From Bradyrhizobium glycinis (GTDB lineage Bacteria > Pseudomonadota > Alphaproteobacteria > Rhizobiales > Xanthobacteraceae): a DNA stretch of 64,000 nucleotides. Position numbers and translations under genes: made by a program. The DNA is taken from positions 17,961-81,960 of the forward strand of contig NZ_JACCHQ010000033.1 in NCBI RefSeq assembly GCF_016031655.1, read 5' to 3'. Position 1 is the stretch's first letter, and each line of letters opens with the position of its first letter. Positions 58,185 to 64,000 of this stretch are shown here, piece by piece. The notes under the pieces were generated by a model that saw only the letters and a program-made list of their open reading frames with translations, was not told the DNA's origin and did no database searches.

Positions 58185-58820
58185 TTACGACGCGCGCTGG
58201 GCCGCGGTCATCACGATGCGGATCAGGTCGGCGGCATTGCGCGCGCCGAGCTTCTTCATGATGTTGGCGCGGTGGTCCTCGATGGTACGCGGACTGATGC
58301 CGAGCGTGCGGCCGGCCTCCTTGTTGGAGGCTCCGGAGGCGAACTGCTCCAGCACCTCACGCTCCCTGCGCGTCAGCGGCTCGCGGCCGGGGAAATGCAG
58401 CGAGCCGAATTTCGGCGACGCGTTCTCGGCCTGCCTGCGTGCATAGGCACCGATCGCCTCGTCGAGGCGGCCGACGATCTCGCTGCCGCGGAACGGCTTC
58501 TCGATGAAGTCGAGCGCGCCGCTCTTGATCGCGCCCACCGCCATCGCGATGTCGCCCTGCCCGGAGATCATGAAGATCGGCGCCGGATAGTCCTCGCCGT
58601 GCAGCTCCTTCAGGATGTCGAGACCCGACTTCCCGGGAATATGCACGTCGAGCAGGATTGCAGCCGGCGTGCGGTTTCGCGCGACGGAGAGCAGCGCTGC
58701 ACCGTCCGCGAAACAGATCACCTCATAGCCCGCCGCCTTCAACACCATCGACAAGGTGTCGCGAACGGCAGGGTCGTCGTCGACCACGAAGATTTCACCG
58801 CGAGAGCTTTGTTCGGCCAT
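58185..58820 (-). CDS. FixJ/LuxR-type response regulator
   Basis: 211 residues from ATG 58820 (MAEQSSRGEIFVVDDDPAV); ATG 58829 adds three residues. An N-terminal receiver domain (acid pocket VDDD, phospho-Asp in ILLDVHIPGKSGLD, threonine/serine switch MISGQGD, lysine IEKPF) is joined to a C-terminal LuxR HTH: REPLTRREREVLEQFASGAS, NKEAGRTLGISPRTIEDHRA, NIMKKLGARNAADLI. This is the FixJ/NodW/NwsB layout. The cognate kinase could be the hybrid kinase just upstream or an orphan elsewhere. The gene is divergent from the small protein at 58970. Confidence 0.92.
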   Translation of the reverse strand: MAEQSSRGEIFVVDDDPAVRDTLSMVLKAAGYEVICFADGAALLSVARNRTPAAILLDVHIPGKSGLDILKELHGEDYPAPIFMISGQGDIAMAVGAIKSGALDFIEKPFRGSEIVGRLDEAIGAYARRQAENASPKFGSLHFPGREPLTRREREVLEQFASGASNKEAGRTLGISPRTIEDHRANIMKKLGARNAADLIRIVMTAAQRAS

Positions 58821-58893
58821 GTGCCACATCCGGTTGGCATGAAGGACTCGCGTCCGCGCCAATCGTTATGGCGCTCGGCGCGGATCCGGCTCA

Positions 58894-58909
58894 CCCGTAT
58901 TTGTACGGG
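58894..58909. promoter_or_regulatory. possible regulator site between the FixJ-like gene and the small helical gene
   Basis: CCCGTA-TTTG-TACGGG is a perfect 6-4-6 inverted repeat located 74 bases from the FixJ-like start and 61 bases from the ATG at 58970. LuxR-type response regulators often bind such short dyads. A role for this regulator is a guess from position. Confidence 0.3.
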
Positions 58910-58969
58910 ACATGGACTTAACGCACAAGTAGCGGCATGGCGCCTAATTGCAGTGGACGGAGAATATCC

Positions 58970-59272
58970 ATGCTAAATTTGGCCGACACGTCGCCTCCCG
59001 TCGCAACGTCCGAAGTCGAGAGCCGTGAGCTGATTGCGGCGGACCTTCGTTTGCTGATCGCACAGATCGAGACCAGCATGCGCCGGATCGCCGCAGCCAT
59101 GGATCAAGAACACGGCAGCGATCCGGAAGGTTCCGCAGATGTCGTCTTGCTCGATGACGTCACGCCCCGCTACGTCAGCGCGAGCGCGGCCCTCAATGCC
59201 TGCCGGGCGGGCCTCGGCCACGCCCTGCAATGTCTGTCGGAATCCGACAACGCGGCGGGCGGCCGCGTCTGA
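58970..59272 (+). CDS. small helical protein of unknown function
   Basis: 100 residues from ATG 58970 (MLNLADTSPPVATSEVESRE), with GGAG eight bases upstream. Two amphipathic helices are likely: LIAADLRLLIAQIETSMRRI and ASAALNACRAGLGHALQCLS. The composition is acidic with no signal peptide or membrane segment, and two cysteines near the end. No family is recognised. Being divergent from the FixJ-like regulator and convergent with a receiver gene, it may be a signalling accessory, but there is no direct evidence. Confidence 0.6.
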   Translation: MLNLADTSPPVATSEVESRELIAADLRLLIAQIETSMRRIAAAMDQEHGSDPEGSADVVLLDDVTPRYVSASAALNACRAGLGHALQCLSESDNAAGGRV

Positions 59273-59292
59273 CTGCATGGCAGCTCCGCAAG

Positions 59293-59796
59293 CTAGGCGC
59301 GGTGCCGTTCCACGATCGCGTCGGTGGCGACACCACCCCAGGTGTGAATCGCCGGCAGGCCCATCGCGGTCTTGCCGAGATTGGCAAGGCTGATGCGCAG
59401 CGCCGCGAGATCCAGCGGCTTCGGCAGGCTCTGGAGCTCGATCCCGACGGAACGGGCGAAGCTGCGGGCGGCACTGCGGCGCTTGCCGTCCATGCCGCTG
59501 ATGACGATCACGGAGCCTGCAAACTTCGCGCTCGCCATCTCCCGCAGCACGTCGACGCCGTCACCATCCTCCAGCACGAGATCGAGCGTCACGCAGTCGA
59601 AGCGCGCGGCGCGCAGCTTCTCGATCGCGTCCGCCACGGATGGCGCCACGGTGACCTCGTGGCCCGCCTGCTTGGCCGCGACCGTGATCAGGCGGCGCTG
59701 CGTGGCATCGTCATCGACCACCAGGAGCTGAAGCGCACGCCGCTCGGCGCCGTCGGGCAGGTTTGACGAGATCGGGGAAAGAGAACTTCTGGGCAT
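59293..59796 (-). CDS. response-regulator receiver protein with a variable tail
   Basis: 167 residues from ATG 59796. The receiver core is seen: LLVVDDDATQRRL, phospho-Asp in VTLDLVLEDGDGVDVL, VIVISGMDGKRR and the lysine in SLPKPLD. About 30 extra residues at the C-terminus (GKTAMGLPAIHTWGGVATDA) are not a DNA-binding domain. It is last in the leftward run that begins with cheA, but 141 bases after the PilZ-like gene, so co-transcription is uncertain. Confidence 0.85.
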   Translation of the reverse strand: MPRSSLSPISSNLPDGAERRALQLLVVDDDATQRRLITVAAKQAGHEVTVAPSVADAIEKLRAARFDCVTLDLVLEDGDGVDVLREMASAKFAGSVIVISGMDGKRRSAARSFARSVGIELQSLPKPLDLAALRISLANLGKTAMGLPAIHTWGGVATDAIVERHRA

Positions 59797-59937
59797 TGCC
59801 GGATCCTGAGATTGAGAGCGTCAATGGATACACGGCTCGCGCTTAAGCCGCGTAAAGCGGCCGCGAGCAATTGACTCGGACACGTTCAGCAAATGTGAAG
59901 CAAAGTGCCGGAAAGCGTCGCGACAGCGGCGGCGAGA

Positions 59938-60255
59938 TCAGGCCGCGGCGTCATGGCCACCGGCCGCACCGCGCTTCTTCCGGTTCTTGCCGCGCAGGAA
60001 CTGGATGTCCATTTCGGCGCCGTTGACACGGACCAGCTCGCAGCGACGATAGGCGAGACCCGTGGACGACAGCAGCAGGAAGAACTCCTTGAGGTTCAAG
60101 CCCTGGATCGAGCCCTCCACCGTGAGAACGGCGTCGGTGTCGGAGATCGCGTTGAGCTTGCAGTCGCGCCGCCAGGTGCCGTCGATGGCCATGATGCAGA
60201 CATCATAGCCGCGGCTGAAGGTCACACGCTCCGCGCCCTTGCCATCCTCGGCCAT
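59938..60255 (-). CDS. PilZ-like small protein with degenerate c-di-GMP motifs
   Basis: 105 residues from ATG 60255, starting two bases after the cheR stop. The beta-barrel pattern (VTFSRGYDVCIMAIDGTWRR, CKLNAISDTDAVLTVEGSI, FFLLLSSTGLAYRRCELVRV) and the end MDIQFLRGKNRKKRG suggest a PilZ domain. The canonical RxxxR motif at the N-terminus and the (D/N)xSxxG motif are not present (SRGYD and NAISDTDA stand there), so c-di-GMP binding is doubtful. The genetic coupling to cheR suggests a role in chemotaxis or surface motility output. Confidence 0.62.
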   Translation of the reverse strand: MAEDGKGAERVTFSRGYDVCIMAIDGTWRRDCKLNAISDTDAVLTVEGSIQGLNLKEFFLLLSSTGLAYRRCELVRVNGAEMDIQFLRGKNRKKRGAAGGHDAAA

Positions 60256-60257
60256 GA

Positions 60258-61136
60258 TTATCGCCCCGCCATCGCCGCCATGCGCGGCGCCACACCGGCG
60301 AGAACCGGCTTGGTCACTGCCGCGCGCGGATCGTTCGGCTTGTAGAGGCCGCGCCGCTCCGCAATCGGCCGGAACGTGTCGGTCAGTCCGACCACGGTCT
60401 CGGCGGCGCCAAGCACCAGGAAGCCATCGGGCTCGATCTGGCGCGCCAGGCGGTTGAAGACGTTGATCTTGGTGTCCTGATCGAAATAGATCAGCACGTT
60501 GCGGCAGAAGATGACGTCGAAGGTGCCGAGCTGGGCGAAATCGTGCAGCAGGTTGAGCTGGCGGTGCTGGATCATCGCCCGCAATTCGGGATTGATCTGC
60601 CAGGTCTCACCGATCTGCTTGAAATATTTCACCAGCATCTGGATCGGCAGGCCGCGCTGCACCTCGAACTGGCTGTAGACGCCGGCCCTGGCCTTCTCCA
60701 GCACCTCTTGCGACAGGTCGGTCGCGATGATCTCGACGCGCCAGCCGGTGAGGGCCGCGCCCATCTCCTTCAGGCACATCGCCAGCGAATAGGGCTCCTG
60801 CCCGGTCGAGCCGGCGGCACACCAGATGCGCACGCTGCGCTTGGCCGCACGCGCCTTGATGATCTCCGACATGATGTGGTCGCGGAAATGATCGAAAGGG
60901 ACCTTGTCGCGGAAGAAGAAAGTCTCGTTGGTGGTCATGGCCTCGACCACGTCGGTGATCAGCTGGCGCGAACCGCCTTGCAGCTTCTGCACGAGCTCGG
61001 CGATGCCGGACATCCCGGCCTTGCGGGCCAGCGGCAGCAGACGGCTTTCGATCAGATATTGCTTCTCTGCGGACAGGTCGAGACCGGAATTATCCTTCAG
61101 GAATTTACGCAGATACTCGTACTCGGTCGGGGTCAC
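60258..61136 (-). CDS. cheR: chemoreceptor methyltransferase CheR
   Basis: 292 residues from GTG 61136 (VTPTEYEYLRKFLKDNSG), with GAGAGG seven bases upstream; a longer frame to 61181 precedes the ribosome site. The N-terminal helical domain (residues 1-75) contacts receptors. The SAM-dependent methyltransferase domain follows: TTNETFFFRDKVPFDHF, the SAM site IWCAAGSTGQEPYSLAM, EIIATDLSQEVLEKARAGVY, and FDVIFCRNVLIYFDQDTK. All are typical. CheR methylates glutamates on receptors, opposing CheB. There is no cheB between cheY and cheR here. A hairpin lies in the gap to cheY (61168-61192). Confidence 0.95.
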   Translation of the reverse strand: MTPTEYEYLRKFLKDNSGLDLSAEKQYLIESRLLPLARKAGMSGIAELVQKLQGGSRQLITDVVEAMTTNETFFFRDKVPFDHFRDHIMSEIIKARAAKRSVRIWCAAGSTGQEPYSLAMCLKEMGAALTGWRVEIIATDLSQEVLEKARAGVYSQFEVQRGLPIQMLVKYFKQIGETWQINPELRAMIQHRQLNLLHDFAQLGTFDVIFCRNVLIYFDQDTKINVFNRLARQIEPDGFLVLGAAETVVGLTDTFRPIAERRGLYKPNDPRAAVTKPVLAGVAPRMAAMAGR

Positions 61137-61167
61137 GGATGGCCTCTCGAAAGCTGTACTGGAACAC

Positions 61168-61192
61168 TCTGGCCCAAGCACTTTGGGCCAGA
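61168..61192 (-). terminator. hairpin between cheY and cheR
   Basis: TCTGGCCCAA and TTGGGCCAGA form a perfect 10-bp stem with a 5-base loop, beginning six bases after the cheY stop on the leftward transcript. No T-run follows, so partial termination or mRNA-stability control of the downstream cheR is more likely than full termination. Confidence 0.55.
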
Positions 61193-61197
61193 CACAC

Positions 61198-61584
61198 TCA
61201 GACCATGGCTTGTCCGACCGGGATCAAACCGACTTCAGCGAACTTGTCGGCGATGATGTCTTTGTCGAAGGGCTTCATGATGTACTCGTTGGCGCCGCCG
61301 CTGAGCGCCTGAGCGATATGAGCCACGTTGTTCTCGGTGGTGCAGAACACCACCTTGGGCTGGTCGCCGCCGGGCAGGCGGCGCATGTGGCCCATGAACT
61401 CGAAGCCGTCCATGACCGGCATGTTCCAGTCGAGCAGCACCGCGTCGGGCAGCTGCCGCTGGCAGATCTCGAGCGCCTTGGAGCCGTCCTCGGCCTCGGT
61501 GACCTCGAACTCCAGGCCTTCCAGGATCCGGCGCGCGATCTTGCGTACCACGCTGGAATCATCGACCACCAAACACGTCTTCAT
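61198..61584 (-). CDS. cheY: CheY-type single-domain response regulator
   Basis: 128 residues. Complete receiver: acidic pocket VVDDSSVVRK, phospho-acceptor in AVLLDWNMPVMDG (about D52), the threonine in VVFCTTENNV and the lysine in YIMKPFDKD. The WNMPxMDG form is typical of CheY. It is preceded by cheW with a 31-bp gap. It would be phosphorylated by the CheA encoded at the right edge and act on a flagellar motor or pilus switch. Confidence 0.9.
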   Translation of the reverse strand: MKTCLVVDDSSVVRKIARRILEGLEFEVTEAEDGSKALEICQRQLPDAVLLDWNMPVMDGFEFMGHMRRLPGGDQPKVVFCTTENNVAHIAQALSGGANEYIMKPFDKDIIADKFAEVGLIPVGQAMV

Positions 61585-61615
61585 TTCGGTTCTCCGGCTT
61601 CGATGTTTCGTTGGC

Positions 61616-62086
61616 TCAAGCAGCCATTTGCGTCTTGGTTTCGAGCTCGAGGACGCGGTCGACGTCGAGGACGACCATGAGCTGGCCGTCGAGGCGGTGG
61701 ACGCCGCCGGCGAGCTTGGCCATGCGGGGGTCGAGGTTGACGGGGTTTTCTTCCTTGCCGTCCTCGGGCAGGCGCAGCACCTCGCCGATCTGGTCGATCA
61801 GGAGGCCGTAGGATTCGCCGCGCAGGTCGACGCCGACCGCCATCGCGGTCTTGCCGTCCTCGTCCTTGGGCAGGCCGAGGCGCGAGCGCATGTCGACCAC
61901 GGTGACGATGCGGCCGCGCAAGTTCAATACGCCCGCGATCTCGCGCGAGGCCAGCGGCACGCGGGTGACGCGCTCGGGCATGAACACGTCCTGGACGCGC
62001 GAGATCGGCAGGCCGAACAGCTGACCGCCGATCATCGCGGTGACGTACTCGACCATGGCGCCTTCGCTGGATTGGGTCTTGCTCAT
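61616..62086 (-). CDS. cheW: chemotaxis coupling protein CheW
   Basis: 156 residues from ATG 62086 (MSKTQSSEGAMVEYVTAMIG), with GAGAGGTAAG before it. The CheW SH3-like fold shows VTAMIGGQLFGLPISRVQDV, VPLASREIAGVLNLRGRIVT, VVDMRSRLGLP and GESYGLLIDQIGEVLRLP. CheW links receptors to CheA. It lies 34 bases downstream of cheA and 31 bases upstream of cheY, a compact operon. Confidence 0.93.
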   Translation of the reverse strand: MSKTQSSEGAMVEYVTAMIGGQLFGLPISRVQDVFMPERVTRVPLASREIAGVLNLRGRIVTVVDMRSRLGLPKDEDGKTAMAVGVDLRGESYGLLIDQIGEVLRLPEDGKEENPVNLDPRMAKLAGGVHRLDGQLMVVLDVDRVLELETKTQMAA

Positions 62087-62120
62087 CTTACCTCTCTCCT
62101 GATCCATCCCGCTTCAGGGC

Positions 62121-64000
62121 CTAAGCCGCGGCCGCCCGGCTCAGCTCGGAGGCGCCGGCGGCGCCCGCGGTCTGCTCCTTCAGCGCCGCGATCAGACCGG
62201 GACGGTCGAACTTGGCGACATAATCGTGGAAGCCGGCCTGACGGCCACGCTCGATCGCCGCCGGCGACACCAGCGCCGAGAGGCCGATGATCGGCGTCGC
62301 GGCGAGGTTGTTGTCGGCGCGAACGACTTCCGCGAACTCGAACCCGTTCATGTCGGGCATCTCGATGTCGGTCAGGATCACGTCGAAGTTCTGGGCGCGC
62401 AGCGCCGCCAAGCCCTCCTGCGCGGTCGGCGCGGTGCGGACGCGATAGCCGGCGGCTTTCAGCACCGGCGCCAGCATGTTGCGGAAGAACGCGCTGTCGT
62501 CGACCAGCAGCACCGACTGCGAATGCAGCGACGGCTTCATCTCCTTGCGAGTGAACCAGTCAGCGAACGCCATCGGCAGGAAGTGGCCGACGTCGATCAC
62601 CTCGGTGGCCTGGCCCTTGATCACGGCCGAGCCGAGAATGCCGGAGGAGGAGCCGCCGACCTCGATGTTGAGCCGTTCCTCGACGATGTCGATGATCTCG
62701 TCGACGACGAGGCCCATGGAGCGGCCGTCGTCGGCGAACACCAGGATCGGCTGGGCGCCCTGGCTCGCGATGGTGACGCCGTCCATGGCCACCAGCGGCA
62801 TCAGCTGCTCGCGGTACTGCACCATGTAGCGGCCGTTCGAGAACTCGATCTTGTCGGCGGGCAGCTCTTCCAGGCGGGTGACGAGGCCAAGCGGAACCGC
62901 CTTGGGCTGCGCCGAGCCGGCGCGGAACACCAACAGCGAGGTGGTCTGCTCGCCGCTTCCGATGTGGTGGGCGCCGTTCTCGTCGCCCATGTCATGGGCG
63001 GAGGAGCCGGCGGCGCCGAGCGCCTTGGCAATGCCGTTGGGATCGATGATCATGATGACCGCGCCATCGCCCAGAATGGTGTTGCCGGAGAACATGTCGA
63101 TGTGACGCAGCTTTGTCGACATCGGCTTGACCACGATCTCTTCGGTGTGGAACACGCCGTCGACGACGATGCCAAAGGTCTGGCTGCCGACTTGCGTCAC
63201 CACGATGAAGCCGTTCTCGGGATCGCTAGCGGCGCCGTCGTCGATCTTCAGGAGCTTCTTCAAGTGGATTAGCGGCAGCAGCTTGTTGCGCAGGCGCAGC
63301 ACCGCGGTGTCCTTGATGCGCTCGATGCGGTGCTCGGAGTTGGCGCGGGCCCGCACCAGCTCGACCACCGAGAGCTGGGGAATCGCAAAGCGGTCGCCGG
63401 CGGCTTCGACGATCAGCGCGGAGACGATGGCGAGCGTCAGCGGGATCTTGATGGTGACGGAGCTGCCTTCGCCCGCGACCGACTTGATGTCGATGGTGCC
63501 GCCGATCTGGTCGATATTGGTGCGGACCACGTCCATGCCGACGCCGCGGCCCGACACCGAGGTGATGGCGGCCGCGGTGGAGAAGCCCGGCGCGAAGATG
63601 AACTTGTGGATCTGGGCTTCGCTCATCTTCTCGAGCTCAGCCTCGGTGACGAGACCGGACGAGAGCGCCTTGGCCTTGATCTTCTCGGTGTTGAGGCCGC
63701 GGCCGTTGTCGGCGATGCAGATGATGATGTGGCCGCCCTCGTGATAGGCGGACAGGCGAATGGTGCCCTGCTCGCCCTTGCCGCTGGCGAGGCGCTCGGC
63801 GGGGGTCTCGAGGCCATGATCGGCGGAGTTGCGCACCATGTGGGTGAGCGGGTCCTTGATCAGATCGAGCACCTGGCGGTCGAGCTCGGTGTCGGCGCCG
63901 TGCATCTCGAGCTCGATCTGCTTGCCGAGTTCGGATGAGAGGTCGCGGACGATGCGGGGCAGCTTCTGCCAGGCATTGCCGATCGGCTGCATGCGCGTCT
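62121..64000 (-). CDS. cheA: hybrid CheA: histidine kinase with two CheW-like modules and C-terminal receiver (cut by window edge)
   Basis: About 626 C-terminal residues are present; the P1 phosphotransfer, P2 and most of the dimerisation domain lie beyond 64000. The visible part starts RMQPIGNAWQKLPR, which joins dimerisation and ATPase parts. The HATPase is complete: LTHMVRNSADHGLE (N-box), ADNGRGLN (G1), GRGVGMDVVRTN (G2). A CheW-like P5 domain follows (ALIVEAAGDRFAIPQLSVVE), then a second CheW-like module (SLLVFRAGSAQPKAVPLGLV), then a receiver (VLLVDDSAFFRNM, phospho-Asp in VILTDIEMPDMNG, ending YVAKFDR). The receiver can act as a phosphate sink. It is the first visible gene of the cheA-cheW-cheY-cheR run. 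Confidence 0.95.
   Translation of the reverse strand, partial: TRMQPIGNAWQKLPRIVRDLSSELGKQIELEMHGADTELDRQVLDLIKDPLTHMVRNSADHGLETPAERLASGKGEQGTIRLSAYHEGGHIIICIADNGRGLNTEKIKAKALSSGLVTEAELEKMSEAQIHKFIFAPGFSTAAAITSVSGRGVGMDVVRTNIDQIGGTIDIKSVAGEGSSVTIKIPLTLAIVSALIVEAAGDRFAIPQLSVVELVRARANSEHRIERIKDTAVLRLRNKLLPLIHLKKLLKIDDGAASDPENGFIVVTQVGSQTFGIVVDGVFHTEEIVVKPMSTKLRHIDMFSGNTILGDGAVIMIIDPNGIAKALGAAGSSAHDMGDENGAHHIGSGEQTTSLLVFRAGSAQPKAVPLGLVTRLEELPADKIEFSNGRYMVQYREQLMPLVAMDGVTIASQGAQPILVFADDGRSMGLVVDEIIDIVEERLNIEVGGSSSGILGSAVIKGQATEVIDVGHFLPMAFADWFTRKEMKPSLHSQSVLLVDDSAFFRNMLAPVLKAAGYRVRTAPTAQEGLAALRAQNFDVILTDIEMPDMNGFEFAEVVRADNNLAATPIIGLSALVSPAAIERGRQAGFHDYVAKFDRPGLIAALKEQTAGAAGASELSRAAAA

Overview
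The window is a high-GC alphaproteobacterial chromosome segment. Its protein content points to a Bradyrhizobium-type member of the Hyphomicrobiales: the homogentisate cluster, the small rhizobial secreted proteins, the FixJ-like and HWE-kinase signalling genes, and several kinds of short palindromic intergenic repeat. This assignment rests on recognising protein families, not on a database search. I see no rRNA, tRNA, CRISPR array, transposase or phage gene.

Left part (1-10 kb): aromatic catabolism. The start of 4-hydroxyphenylpyruvate dioxygenase (hpd) is divergent from an Lrp/AsnC regulator. Further on, a leftward operon runs from an FAD aromatic monooxygenase through a DUF2783 protein, an MBL-fold protein and hmgA to fahA. 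It is divergent from a MarR regulator, and a 20-bp imperfect palindrome sits between the two. Tyrosine would be degraded through homogentisate; the monooxygenase probably feeds in a second aromatic compound. An AHL-lactonase-like MBL protein and an isoprenylcysteine methyltransferase-family membrane protein follow.

10-20.4 kb: a caspase-fold/TPR protein that lacks both catalytic residues, an OmpA-family protein, an RND efflux pair, a DUF433/DUF5615 toxin-antitoxin pair, a CRP-type regulator with a near-consensus CRP box upstream, and an AsmA protein.

20.5-37 kb: mostly signalling. There are two class III nucleotide cyclases (membrane HAMP-GAF-cyclase and SAM-cyclase-ATPase-TPR), a GGDEF-EAL protein and an HWE histidine kinase. 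Between them lie envelope proteins (LysM, CpxP/Spy-like, small secreted proteins).

37-52 kb: a beta-propeller lactonase, a second RND adaptor next to a second catalytically dead caspase-fold protein, an unrecognised protein with features of a terpene-cyclase-like alpha/alpha toroid preceded by a possible leader peptide, an SNase-like protein, a class V aminotransferase, an AlgI/AlgJ-like O-acetylation pair and oligopeptidase B.

51-64 kb: a sugar-acid pair (RraA family and an L-arabinonate-type dehydratase), a response regulator overlapping a large hybrid kinase, a FixJ-like regulator, and a leftward chemotaxis-type operon (cheA-REC, cheW, cheY, cheR, a PilZ-like gene and a receiver protein). 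cheA runs off the right edge.

The most promising leads are the duplicated dead-caspase/RND-adaptor module, the accessory genes of the homogentisate operon, the CRP-box/cyclase set, and the toroid-like protein with its possible leader peptide.
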